This document shows positions 44,305 through 55,540 of a DNA stretch of 64,000 nt, one piece after another. The stretch spans positions 29,497,691 to 29,561,690 of the forward strand of contig NC_035161.2 in the NCBI RefSeq assembly GCF_001659605.2. Direction: 5' to 3'. The notes under the pieces are model-generated. The model was given only the letters and a program-made list of their open reading frames with translations, was not told where the DNA came from and did not search any database. The stretch is from Manihot esculenta (lineage: Eukaryota > Streptophyta > Magnoliopsida > Malpighiales > Euphorbiaceae). How positions within the stretch are numbered: position 1 is the first letter of the stretch; every line of letters starts with the position of its first letter. Made by a program: the position numbers and the translations under genes.

Positions 44305-44820
44305 TTGATCATATTATTTTAATTCGCATTAAAAAATTGCCGATTGAACAATATATTATCTCATTTGTATTGCTTTCTTTTTTATATTAGGATAATTTAC
44401 TAAATAATTCCTAATATTTAATAAAAATCTATAATTTAATTTTTTAATTAAAAAAAATAAATTAATTCATGAATTTTCGTTCCATTAATAAAATAATATT
44501 TTTGTTAAAATTACTATTATACTATAATAATCTAATTATTCAAATTTCACTTTTGTTAATAAATTAATTTAATTCTTATATTATAAAATTTAATTCTTTT
44601 GAATTTATAGGATTTTACAAATTTAACAAAACCTATTTTATTGATAAAATGAAAATGTATGAATTATTGAACTATTTTTAATTAAAAGAATCCAAAACAA
44701 ATCTAGAGACAAGTCATATAAATCCAACAAAAAAGAAAAAAAAAAAGATTTTTGACGATTTCAAAATACGCAAACAGAATCAAGGTACTATTACTGATTG
44801 TCGTTTTCATGGAAAAATGA
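44305..44820. other. AT-rich DNA, no gene
   Basis: Nothing recognisable as a gene or complete element. Confidence 0.6.
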
Positions 44821-44829
44821 AGTTTCCAA

Positions 44830-45185
44830 GGAGTGGAATAGTGATACCATTATTTTCCATGAAGTTGAGTCTGATTCTGATGGATTATTGGGACTTTATG
44901 GAAGACTTGGAAAAGTCTCCCACATGATTTTTGGCATTCATCAATCGCTCAACTAGTAAATTGCGCAGAGACGTAATGGAGAATTTATCATCAGGACTCT
45001 TTCAAGATAAACTAATCTGTTCAATCCAAAGGAAATTTTGTTTATTCTGGATCATCCAATTTGTCTTTAAATGAATTTTCTGTTAATAAGCAAGAATTTT
45101 CAAATCAGCAATAATAAAATTCCAAATTAACTTCTGAATTTTTCATGTAAGTTCAAATTAATCCTACTCTAAGAAAATATCTTTT
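44830..45185 (-). pseudogene. Relic of a further CrRLK1L unit: upstream region
   Basis: 44840-44960 (ACCATTATTTTCC, AAGTTGAGT, GGAAGACTTGGAAAAGTCTCC) resembles the upstream region of copies A and B (16610-16690, 48065-48145: ACCATTGTTTTCC, AAGTTGAGTTGGACTCTGAA, GGAAGACTTGTCAAAGTCTCC). 45120-45180 resembles 21140-21200. The AT-rich block and the coding region expected around it are absent. It looks like what was left after loss of a tandem unit. Confidence 0.6.
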
Positions 45186-45335
45186 TTTTATTAATAAAAT
45201 ATTACTTCAAAGCCAGCCAAAAAATCCATCCAACACCAAGATGATCTATGAGCCAACCCTGCAATCCACCGGAAAAACTGATCTTGAGACTTTACATATT
45301 GCACTTAAATTATAGTAACCTATATAGAATATTGC

Positions 45336-47978
45336 TTATCGCCCTGTTGGGTTGTTGATCTCAGAAAAGATAGCACCAGATTTTACTTTCTCAGAATTGT
45401 TGTTGAGAAAACTTTGCTCGCCGCTGCTGCTTGTAAATGTCATTCCACTAAGCCGGGAGCCGATCATGAGCTCACTGCCACTACTGAACATATCATCGCT
45501 ACTATCAGCAACTGAGGTACCCTTTATGGGGATCTCCATATCAATGTCAATTTCATTTGGAAGTCTACAGTGTTTGATAGCAGTTTCCTGTAGTTGCAAC
45601 GCAAACTCAAGCCCCCAGACCACATCGCTCATTGATGGTCTTTCAACTCCATTGTCGCGCAAGCAACTTACTGCAACTTCAGCGAATTTTCTCAGACAAT
45701 CGGGGGCAATTTCTCCTTGCAGATATGGATCAATTATCTCATCGAATATTCCTTTGCGGTAGCATTGTCTAGCCCACTCTGCTAAGCTTGCAGGTGTTTT
45801 AACAGCTGATCGATTCACTGGGGGTCTAGCAGATAAGACTTCACACAACACAACGCCAAATGAGTAAACGTCAGATTTTTCTGTCAATCGCTGAAATCGG
45901 TAATATTCAGGATCTAAGTATCCGAAACTTCCTTTTACCACTGTGCTGATGTGGGGTTTTGACATGCTAGAGGGACCTATTTTGGACAATCCAAAATCTG
46001 AAACCTTGGCGACCCATTTCTCATCCAACAAGATATTTGTTGTCTTCACATCACGGTGAATGATGGTGTTCTTGGCGCCTGAATGAAGGTACTGCAACCC
46101 ACGTGCTGCACCAATGCAAATCTCTAGCCGTTGATTCCATGAAAGTGGAGGATTGTCGGTCTTGTAGAGGTGATCGCGAAGAGTTCCCTGAGCCATGTAA
46201 TCATAAACTAGGATCATCTCCCTGTCTTCGTAGCAATAACCAATTAGCGACACTAAATGAAGATACCGAAGTTGAGAGAGCATCTCAATCTCCGTCTTGA
46301 ACTCGTTCGCCCCTTGTTGCGACTCTGGATTCAATCTTTTTATCGCTACGGTAGTGGCCCCATCATTAATCAACCCTTTATACACATTACCAAATCCTCC
46401 AACACCAATAATGAACACACTGTCAAAGTTGTTGGTGGCCTCCTTGATCTCCGCCAGTGAAAAACGGCGACAAATATCAGAAGGCAGAGTTGAGCCTTGG
46501 GTCTTTGCGGACTTGGTCGAAGATACCGAAAATGGACCCCACCATGAAGGTGCATCACTAGAATCCGAGTTCTTGACTTTTAGTCTTCGTCGGAAAATAA
46601 AGAAAAACAAGAAAGAGAGCACCAAAAAGCCCGATACAGCACCGCCGATAATGGCGCCTATTGGTGTCTTATTACCGTTCGACTTTGTTGTTTTGGGAAT
46701 CGGAGTCGCTGCAGTTGGTGGACTAATCTGAGGTATTTCGTGATTTGGCGCTGCAAGATTATCTGAACTGCTACTTAATTTGAAGATTTCAAGCCCATTC
46801 AGAATGGCATCAGAGTATACAGTCCCGTCAGTCCTGGGATGCAGTGCGATAGAGATATTCTGTAGCTTTTGGTTTCCCTTTGGTTCAATGGTGACCACAT
46901 AATCTTTGAAGACAGGGATACCGTTTCCACCACTCCATTCAATCACATCAGCTTCAGCCTCTGCAATTTGAGTAGCTATATATATCATAAAAACTCTGTC
47001 TCCCTTAGTAGTTATTAGCGGTTGAATTTCACAGAAGTGAAGCCTAACAAGATAAGTGAAATTAGAATCCACCGGAAACTCCCAAGTGAGATTGTAGTTT
47101 TCGTTGGTCACCCTGTCCATCCCCATTGACCTTGCAGTTCGATATAACGTGTCGGGTGCAGCGTAACGAGTCCTGTTGTCTCTGTATTCAAATTGAATTG
47201 TGAGGTTAGAGAGATATGCACCTGGCTTTGCAATAGTTAAATACTCTTCATCGCTATTCCAGCTTCGAAACATTCCAGTGTCGTTTGGGGGTTCAATGGA
47301 GCCGCCCCCCACATCTATTCGGTGCATCAGCTCCAAAGCAGTCCTGCGGCTGAGGTTGCTTATGCGTTCCGAGCCAACAAATTTGAACGCAGTTTCAATG
47401 TCTTCTGTGTAAAAAAGATCGGTTGGCATGGATACGATTTCAATCCCGCTGACAAAAGCATAAGCATCGACACCAGGAGTGGGAACGAACGTTATGTTCA
47501 ACATTTGACCATCTTCAACATTTACGCAGAACTCTCGAGGAAAGCTGTCTGAGCCGGAAGCCTGAGCATAAAGGGCAGAGCTGAAGTTGCTAAGAAGCGT
47601 GTAGCGATTGGCTTTGACGGAAAAAAAATCAACGGAACTGGTGAAATCTGGGTAGGAAGATGGGAAAAAGTGAAGGCGAATGAATTTGGAGCCCAACGTC
47701 ACAGGAAATGCGTAGGTGAATTCGGAGCGCGAGAGTCGTGCTGTTCTATAAGGTACAGTATCACTCATGGGAGATTTAAGAGCTGAGTAGATTTTTGATG
47801 CGTTGGTTGGATCTAGCAGGAAGAATTTCGAACTGGTGTCTGCAGTCCAGTTTCGACCATCTTTTGCAGGTCCATCAATTGTAGAGCCACAATCAAGAGC
47901 TATGCTGTCGTTTCCAGAGATGAGGAGAGTATGGTGGAACAATAAAGAGAGAAATAGAAGAGTAATGGCGTTTCTCAT
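45336..47978 (-). CDS. CrRLK1L (FERONIA-type) receptor-like kinase, copy B
   Basis: An intact single-exon paralogue of the gene at 13860-16517, 880 codons. It has the same signal peptide, malectin-like ectodomain, transmembrane helix and kinase (GVGGFG loop, AIKR lysine, HRDVKTTN, DFGLS, GYLDPEYY). It lacks six residues just after the signal peptide and differs at about 38 ectodomain positions but only about 11 in the cytoplasmic part. The densest cluster lies around HRIDVGGGSIEPPNDTGMF and the following ~25 residues. As in copy A, all kinase residues needed for activity are present, so a functional membrane receptor kinase is likely. 3' flanking DNA is shared with copy A from about 45190. 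Confidence 0.93.
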   Translation of the reverse strand: MRNAITLLFLSLLFHHTLLISGNDSIALDCGSTIDGPAKDGRNWTADTSSKFFLLDPTNASKIYSALKSPMSDTVPYRTARLSRSEFTYAFPVTLGSKFIRLHFFPSSYPDFTSSVDFFSVKANRYTLLSNFSSALYAQASGSDSFPREFCVNVEDGQMLNITFVPTPGVDAYAFVSGIEIVSMPTDLFYTEDIETAFKFVGSERISNLSRRTALELMHRIDVGGGSIEPPNDTGMFRSWNSDEEYLTIAKPGAYLSNLTIQFEYRDNRTRYAAPDTLYRTARSMGMDRVTNENYNLTWEFPVDSNFTYLVRLHFCEIQPLITTKGDRVFMIYIATQIAEAEADVIEWSGGNGIPVFKDYVVTIEPKGNQKLQNISIALHPRTDGTVYSDAILNGLEIFKLSSSSDNLAAPNHEIPQISPPTAATPIPKTTKSNGNKTPIGAIIGGAVSGFLVLSFLFFFIFRRRLKVKNSDSSDAPSWWGPFSVSSTKSAKTQGSTLPSDICRRFSLAEIKEATNNFDSVFIIGVGGFGNVYKGLINDGATTVAIKRLNPESQQGANEFKTEIEMLSQLRYLHLVSLIGYCYEDREMILVYDYMAQGTLRDHLYKTDNPPLSWNQRLEICIGAARGLQYLHSGAKNTIIHRDVKTTNILLDEKWVAKVSDFGLSKIGPSSMSKPHISTVVKGSFGYLDPEYYRFQRLTEKSDVYSFGVVLCEVLSARPPVNRSAVKTPASLAEWARQCYRKGIFDEIIDPYLQGEIAPDCLRKFAEVAVSCLRDNGVERPSMSDVVWGLEFALQLQETAIKHCRLPNEIDIDMEIPIKGTSVADSSDDMFSSGSELMIGSRLSGMTFTSSSGEQSFLNNNSEKVKSGAIFSEINNPTGR

Positions 47979-48049
47979 ACTGTTGGGAGAATGAGGGCAG
48001 GAGATGGATGAAATTTGAATGGCCTATAATGATGAATCTATAACTAGAA

Positions 48050-48056
48050 ATTTATA
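48050..48056 (-). promoter_or_regulatory. Candidate TATA box of copy B
   Basis: TATAAAT on the minus strand, about 72-78 nt upstream of the ATG at 47978, identical in position to copy A. Confidence 0.55.
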
Positions 48057-48252
48057 GTGGGCATTTTGTACCATTGTTTTCCTGCAAGTTGAGTTGGACT
48101 CTGAATTATTGGATCTTGTGGAAGACTTGTCAAAGTCTCCCCGTCAATGCGTCTCTCCTTCTGCACAATTCTTACGCTCTGTTTTGTAATAATTTTAAAA
48201 TATTATTTTCAAAATATTAATATCTAAAAATTATAAATATATTATTAACTAA

Positions 48253-48276
48253 TAATTACACGGAGCCGTGTAATTA
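48253..48276. repeat. Perfect 11-bp inverted repeat upstream of copy B
   Basis: The same palindrome as at 16792-16815 (arms TAATTACACGG / CCGTGTAATTA, centre AG), conserved between the paralogous upstream regions. Confidence 0.75.
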
Positions 48277-50121
48277 TTTTTATTCATTTTTTATTTTTTT
48301 TAATTATTATTTATTTTTTTATATTATAAATTAATTATTATAATCCTATTTAATATTATTTTATTTTTAAATAATCTCTTAAAATATTTTTAAATATTTA
48401 ATAAAATTTAATATTTTTAAAATGGATATAATAAAAAAAATTTTAAAAATTATTTTATAAAAAATAAAATAAATAAAAATTATAAAACGATTATAATTTA
48501 TTTTTATAATATTTAATTAATTAATAACTATTAAAACAGTTAATAAATTGATAAATTTATATCTTAGAGACTCACTATATACAACGGGTGAATTATTTTT
48601 TTCTCTAAAGATTGATCTATACTATATATATATAAAAGTGCAAAGAGGAGAATAATAGAATTGTCCATAATACCTTTAAACTTTTAAATTATTTATAATA
48701 ATATATAATTATTTAAATAATTGATAATTTTATTTTTTAAAATTTAATTTTTAAAATAGATAATAATTTTATTTTTTATTAATTTTAATTAAAAATTAAG
48801 AAAAAATTCAAAAAAGTATACAAGATATAAGAATATTAAAAAAATTTTAAATGAAGATATAAATTATATGATAATTTTATTATATATATATTATTTAATA
48901 TTATGCTATAATATGATTATTATAAAATTATATAGTATAATAAAATAAATTTTTGAATATTTATAAAAGTATGAAGTTAAATGTTTTTAGAAATGTTTTA
49001 AAAAAATATATAAGATATAATTACATTAAATTAAAATGAAGATATAAATTAGATGGTAATTTTATTATATAAAATTATATTGTATAATAAAATTAATATA
49101 AAATAAATATAAAAATAAATTTTTGAATATTTATAAAAGTATAAGTTAAATGTTTTTTATAAATATATATGGAGACGGTTTATTTATTAATAATTAAAAA
49201 ATAAAAATAAAAATAATATATTACCTTATAAAAATGTTTTATCCAATAAATTAACTATAAAATAATGAATTAATTATATAATTTTTTAGAATTATCTTCT
49301 ATTTCAATAACTAAGATTTAAAAATTGTGATAATTATTAATAATTTTATCAATAAAAGTTGAAATAATGCTATAACTAATTGATAATTATCATAAAACGT
49401 ATTATTCTAAATAATGCTTCTCTCTTATTTTTATATTATTATTACTACTATTATTCTATAAATCATAAACATGAAAATATAATGTTAAGTAAAAATAATA
49501 AATTTAATTAATAAAGAAAATAATTATTTATTTTAAAATAATTATAATAAAGTATAATTATGTTTTAAGTGGTATTTTTTTAAAATAATTTTATTAAGTA
49601 AATTTAAATATTATTTAGTAAATTAAATTAAATTTATTGATATTTTCAATGAATAATAGATGCAAATATTTTTTTTTTAAATTGAAAATCGAGAATTGAG
49701 AAAGTAGAATATAAATTCTCTTAAATTTAATTAAATACACTTATTACTAGACTAAATCTATGAGTATAGATATAAAAGTACTTTAATAACTAAGATAAAC
49801 TTTTAATATTATTAATTTAAAATTTTATTGCAATAATAATTTATTGAATTTACATAAATTTTAATATTTAAAAATAATTAAATTTATAATGTAATATTAT
49901 TTAAATTTTAAAATTATTAGATGAATATTTATATTTTTTATTTATACATAAATAATAAAAAATACAAATTTTGAAATAAAATTATTAATAAGTTTTAATT
50001 TTGATAATATTTTCCATTTATGGTCTTTATTAAAAATAAATTATAATATTATCAAATTATTATTATATATAAAAGTGGAAAGTGGGAATAATAGGATTTC
50101 CTATCGTGTTCTTAGTTAAAT

Positions 50122-50129
50122 ATGATAAT
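50122..50129. repeat. Left 8-bp target-site duplication ATGATAAT
   Basis: It is repeated at 52257-52264. Copy A at about 18114 has a single uninterrupted version of the site. Confidence 0.93.
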
Positions 50130-50459
50130 TAGGGGTGAGCACTGTTCGGTCTGAACCGAAATAATCGATCGAACCGATTTAATTTAATAATTTGGTTCGG
50201 TTTTAAAATAAAATCGATTCGGTTCGATTTTAATTTTTAAAAATTTTGGGTTGGTCGGTTCGGTTCGGTTTTGGAGTCAAAATAATTCGATCGAACCGAA
50301 CCGATCGAATTTAATCTGAAACGCAGCGTTTTATTATAGGTTATATCAATTCAGTTCACTTCCCATCCCATTCCCACGTCCTTCTTCACGCGGCACGATA
50401 CCTTCATCTCTCTCAGACCAAATCCCTAATCTCCATCCTTCGCCTCTTCATCTCTTTTC

Positions 50460-50700
50460 AGTCCCGTAGCCACACCCACCCACACCAGTCGCCAGTCCCA
50501 CAGCCACCCACCGGCCACCCATCGGCCACCCACCCTACCACCCACTCACCAAAGCCAGTCTCTTCTCTCCATCCTTTGGCCTTTGCCGCTTCAGTTCCGC
50601 TGCCACGACCACCCACCCACCCAATCGCCAGTCCCACAGCGACCCACCAGCCACTCACCCTGCCACCCACTCGCCAAATCCAGAGTCTCTTCTCTCCATC
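50460..50700 (+). repeat. Two-copy ~120-bp C-rich tandem duplication in captured leader
   Basis: Both copies contain CGCCAGTCCCACAGC, CCACCC runs and TCTCTTCTCTCCATCCTT; they start near 50470 and 50595. They lie upstream of the captured ATG (50944). Derived from a host 5' leader or formed during capture. Confidence 0.75.
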
Positions 50701-50943
50701 CTTCGCGTGTCTCTCTCACGGCCATCGCTCACGTCTCTCTCTCATAGCCGTCGCTCGCGAGACTCTTTTTACTGTAAGTTTCATGAACTTAGCTTGTAAG
50801 TTTAGCTTGTAAGTTTCAGTGTTTGACAGCCGTCTCTCTCGCGAGATTTATTCTAGCTTGTAAGTTTCAGTGTTTGCTCTAGTTTTCAGGCACTTTTTAT
50901 GAGAAAATTCTGCCCAAGTTTTGTTGGATTTTAGTTTACAATC

Positions 50944-51887
50944 ATGTGGGAGTCTGAGAGTGAATCTGTTGTTGGTCGAGATTATGGTAATGGAGTTCTT
51001 AGCTCAAGCAAGCATGGCATCAAGACCGATGGGTTTGAGCTCAGGGGCCAGTCATGGTGTGTTTGCTAAATGAAATTAAAAGTTCTGTTCTTTTTCAAGT
51101 TTTGGTTTGTTTTTGCTAATAGTTTAGCTTCTAATCATTCTTCTGCAGGTATGTTGCAACTGATATTCCAAGTGATCTTTTAGTTCAGATTGGAGTTGTA
51201 TATTTCCACTTGCATAAGGTAGTCATTTTACTTCTCTCAAGCTCCAAATTCAAACTTCAATGGCAGAAAAATTAGTTCTTGATTTATATTGACTACCCAT
51301 TTTCTCCATTTCTGTTATTGCACAAGTATCCTCTGCTTTGTCAGTGTGAAAAAATGAACAGATTAATATATGAATCACGCGACCCAGACCTGAGTAAAAT
51401 AGCATTAGATGATCTCCCAGGAGGAGTTGAAGGATTTGAGCTTGTAGCAAAGTTCTGCTATGGAATTGCTGTTGATCTGACAGCAGCCAATATCTCTGGC
51501 CTTAGATGTGCAGCAGAGTATGTAGAAATGACAGAGGACTTAGACGAAGGTAATCTCATATTCAAAACTGAAGCTTTTCTTAGTTATGTGGTGTTATCAT
51601 CATGGAGGGATTCTATATTAGTGTTGAAAAGCTGTGAGAAGCTCTCACCATGGGCGGAGAATCTCTAGATTGTAAGAAGATGCAATGAATCCATTGCCTG
51701 GAAAGCTTGTGCAAATTCGAGAGGGATCAGATGGGCATACACTGGAAAACCATCTATGATTGATTCAAGCCCAAGTAGAAATCAGTTGGTTTTTGAGGAT
51801 GTTTCAATCCTTAGAATTGATCACTTTGTTAGAGTTATTACAGCAATTAAGCTGGTGAAGCTCAGTACCAACTCATTGATTAAGTAT
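50944..51887 (+). pseudogene. Captured NPH3/RPT2-family (BTB) gene fragment with introns
   Basis: Exon 1 runs 50944-51056 (MWESESESVVGRDYGNGVLS...RGQSW), intron 1 51057-51148 (GT..AG), exon 2 51149-51218 (YVATDIPSDLLVQIGVVYFH), intron 2 51219-51326 (GT..AG). Exon 3 starts at 51327 (YPLLCQCEKMNRLIYESRDP, DLPGGVEGFELVAKFCYGIA, NISGLRCAAEYVEMTEDLDE and SSWRDSILVLKSCEKLSPWA). This is the BTB domain and start of the NPH3 domain of NRL proteins, the substrate adaptors of CUL3 ligases in blue-light signalling. A TAG at 51666-51668 stops the frame, but homology continues (IVRRCNESIAWKACANSRGI, then FEDVSILRIDHFVRVITAIK) to about 51887. Retained introns show a DNA-level capture. Confidence 0.88.
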
Positions 51888-54480
51888 ATTAGGTTAGAAG
51901 TTGTTGATTAATTTGGATTTTATGATTAATTGATTGGATTTTATGATTAATTAAATATATTAGATTTAAATAAATTCTTATTAGGCCCAAATTATAATAT
52001 AATTCAATGAAATTAGAAAAAAAACTCAAAAACCGATTTTGAATCGAACCAAACCGAAAATTATAATACAATTTAATGAAATTAGAAAAAAAACTCAAAA
52101 AACCGATTTCGAACCGAACCGAACCGAACCAGTTCGGTTCGATTCGGTTTTCTATCTTATTTGGTTCGGTTCGATTTACATTTTAAAACAATTCGGTTAA
52201 ATCGGTTTTGGCCGGTTCGATTCGATACCGAACCGAACCGACCGATGCACACCCTAATGATAATAACAAATTAACTCTAAATTTAATTACTATTAAAATT
52301 ATTGTTATTTTAAATTTTAAATTAATTGATTAGATTGATATTCTATTTAAATTTTAATTATATTTTATTCAAAATTTAATTTAAATTAATTTTACAATTT
52401 AGAGTTTATATAAATATAAAATTCTTAGTCCTTATAATTAAATGTACATCATTAATTTTTATATTATAATTTAAAATAAACTTTTATAATAACTATATCA
52501 TAAGTATAAGAATTTTTATTAAAATTATTAATTCCTAATTTTTTTAATAAAATTAATAAAAAGAAATTAACTTTTCTAAATATGATAATCTTAACTTTGA
52601 ATTTTAAAATGATTAATTTAAAAAATTATTTATATTCTTTTAAAAAAAATTTAATGATTTTTTGATAATAATATTTTTAAATTATTAAATTCAATCAAAT
52701 AGACTGAATTTATTTACTTAAATAAAAATGTTATAAATTTTAAAAATTATTATGAACTGAAAATAATAAAAATATGTTAGTGAAAAACAAGTCTATGCTA
52801 TATAATAATTTGAAAAAAAAAAGTTTATATGAATAAAATATCTTAAAATTTTTAAAGTTTTTATTGAAATTTTAAATAATTAATTTCTTTATAATAAAAT
52901 ATAGTTGAATATTTTTTGAACTAAAAAATAAATTGAACATATTTATATGTTAAATAATATATATTTTAAAAATAAAAATAAATTAAAAACAATAAATTTA
53001 CAAGATATTTATTAATCTATGCTAATTTAAAAGTGAGAAGATCAAAAAATAAGATAATTGTTAAAAAATTTAGTATCTCAAAATTTAGTATATATATATA
53101 TAATTATAATAAAATTGAATATTTAAGATATTAATCACATTTATATATTAAATAATGCGAAAAAAAATTTAAAATAATATTTTTTTGAAATTGGTAAAAA
53201 AAATTTATTAGATGTGTTGATAATTTAAGAAATATTTTATTTAAAAAATTTTATTTTTTATTTAAAAATTTTAAATTTTAAAATTTATATCAATATTTAT
53301 GCCGTATATAAAAGTGGAAGGAAGAAAAATAGTGTATCTAAAATCTTCCTAAACTTTTAATTATTTAAAATAGTATTTAATTTTTAAAACGTTTCATAAT
53401 TTTATTATTTAAAATTTCTTTTAAAATAGTTGACAATTTTATTATTTGAAATAATTTTATAATTAGTTAAAAAACTATAAAGGATATAAAAAATATAATA
53501 AAATTAAAATTTTTTAAATAATGATATAAATTTGATGGTAATTTTATTATTTAAATTAATTTTAAAATTTGTTAAGAAAATCTAAAAGAATACCTAAAAT
53601 TAGATTTCAAAATAAGAATTATTAAAATAACATATTTAAATATTAGAAAGATTATTAAAATAATTATTTTATATTTTTAAGCACAAAATAAAAATAATAA
53701 ATTCAAATTTAATTATTGATATTAAAATATGAATGAAATAAAAATTTTAAATAATGAATTATATTATTAAAATATATTATTTAGAATTTTATTTAAGTTT
53801 AAAATGGATAATATTTCTATTTATTAGATTAATTTTAAGAGTTAGTTAGAGAAATTAAACTATTAAACTATTCTTAGTACTTAAAAACTTTAAATTAAAT
53901 AGATGATTCTTTATTTAAATTTAAAATATATTATATTATTAAAATTTAATGTATATATTATATTATTAATTGTAAAAAGAAGTTTTAGAGATTGATATTT
54001 TATTTTGATAAATTTTATAAATAAATTAATAAATTATTTATTTCAAAATTTTGATAAAATAATAATAATAAGTAATTGAATTTGAATAAATTTTAACATT
54101 TAAAAATTTCAATTATAAATATATATTATGTAATCTACAAGTATATAATTAAATATAAATTTTTAAATAGATAATAATTTTATTATTTAAATTAATTTAA
54201 AGTTAATAAAATTTTAGTTTTATATTATATTAATCTATGGCTAATAATTTTATAATTGAATTTAAATTTTAAAGCTATAATAATTTCATTATTTAAATTA
54301 ATTTACCATTAATAAAAATTTAAAATTTGATTTATAGATAAATTAATAGTATAAAATTATTCAAATAATACATTTAAATATTAAATATATTAAAATTAAA
54401 AAATAATAATATAAAATTATTATATATAATAAATATAACAAGTTGCAAACCACCTTGAATAACGCTAGTATATATTAAAA

Positions 54481-55400
54481 AGGGCCATTAGACCTAGCCC
54501 ATTGACCAAGAACTAGACACCCAAGCCACAAGAAAAAGCTTCTCACCTGAAGGCTAAACAAGTTAGAAACGTAAGGTCTAACCTTGACTCAAGGCCTACA
54601 AGTTAAACACTAGCCTTGCTCGAAGTAAACCCAACTGGTTGAGGAGAGCAGATTCCTGGTTCTGTTGTTGCAATGGCCAGAAATTGCTGATGAGGAGAAA
54701 CAACAATATATGTCCAAGAAAGAAGGTAAACCAAATGAAGAATCAATCAACCAAAAAGCCAAAAAATCTAAGTCACCAAAGAGCACAGAAGCCAAAAAAA
54801 TATATCAACCACCATGGCCACAAAAATGCTTGGGCTGAAAAAAGGAAGCAGAGAGAGCTCGCCGGTATTCTTTATCCTGAAGAATCAACCGTCCGGAACC
54901 AAATGGAAGCGACTTAGTGATCCTCGAGATACTCTGCAACAAGCATAAAACACAACCATTCATAGCCAATATAGATCAGAAGCTTTCTGAAGCACATGCT
55001 GGTGAAACGGGTGTAGATTCGAGATGATAGAGCTCCACACCGTCATCCCCATCACTTCCAGAACATGCCAGGATGAAAGCAAAAGAAGCAAATTGTAACC
55101 AAGCATGTATGAGAGAAAAAGCACTACCAAACAACACCTAACACACTAAAAAGAACACATATCTAAGAAAAAAAAAAATCTCTTTTAAAGCACCAATCTG
55201 TTAAAGCAAAACAAAAACCTTATTTACTGGGTGGGGACCCACTCTCTGGGCAGGAGAAGAACTGGCCATCCCCTGTTCGGATGGGGCAGAGGACGGCCAT
55301 ACAGGAGCGACAAAAGAAAGCCGACGAAACTGCCGAGAAACTGAAGAGGACCAAAAGAGAGAGCTTCTCTCTCTTGCTCAAAACTAACGGGTCAATCCAC
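54481..55400. repeat. Duplicated ~1-kb unannotated block (copy B)
   Basis: Nearly identical to 20031-20960, with only a handful of differences. See the copy A entry: no gene, possibly a LINE-like 5' region on the minus strand. Its high similarity, compared with the diverged AT-rich DNA, suggests recent duplication or conversion. Confidence 0.5.
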
Positions 55401-55540
55401 TTAAGTTGGATCCATTATATACAACGGGTCATTCAGTCAATTCACTTAAGTTGGATCCATTATATACAACGGGTCATTCAGTCAATTCACTTAAGTTGGA
55501 TCCACTATATACAACGGGTCAATCAGTCAATCCACTTAAG
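55395..55540. repeat. 45-bp tandem repeat, three units (one in copy A)
   Basis: Unit of 45 bp from AAGTTGGATCC through ATATACAACGGGTCA to CAATTCACTT. Copy B has three units; copy A (20955-21010) has one plus a partial one. A clear copy-number change since the duplication. A shared peptide repeat in the overlapping frames is a by-product. Confidence 0.88.

Larger units (their letters stand above)
50130..52256 (+). mobile_element. Pack-type hAT element with captured NPH3/RPT2 gene fragment
   Basis: 2127 bp, termini TAGGGGTGAGCA and TGCACACCCTA (TIR related to the MITE at 43826-44296), and perfect 8-bp TSD ATGATAAT. Both sub-terminal regions carry many GGTTCGGTT / AACCGAACC words. The interior, about 50320-51890, is not transposon sequence: it holds a C-rich 5' leader, an ATG exon and further exons of an NPH3/RPT2-family gene, with introns. 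No transposase is present, so it depended on a relative in trans. Gene capture by hAT-like elements is known but much rarer than in Pack-MULEs. Confidence 0.9.
48180..54480. other. Extremely AT-rich intergenic block (copy B)
   Basis: Counterpart of 16740-20030, longer by about 3 kb, of which 2.1 kb is the hAT-like insertion 50130-52256. Another difference is a local duplication: the phrase TTTATAAAAGTAT(G)AAGTTAAATG occurs at 48960 and 49130 but once in copy A. No gene outside the inserted element. A possible Helitron-like unit would be 48616-54467, on the same weak evidence as in copy A. Confidence 0.75.

Noticed and set aside
44082..44312. 76-codon frame in the MITE
   Set aside because: Falls inside the inverted-repeat element and is made of CGGTT-type words; no coding role.
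51279..51668. A 129-codon free-standing gene
   Set aside because: Its first ~16 codons are intron 2 of the captured NPH3/RPT2 fragment; the reading belongs to a spliced fragment inside a transposon.
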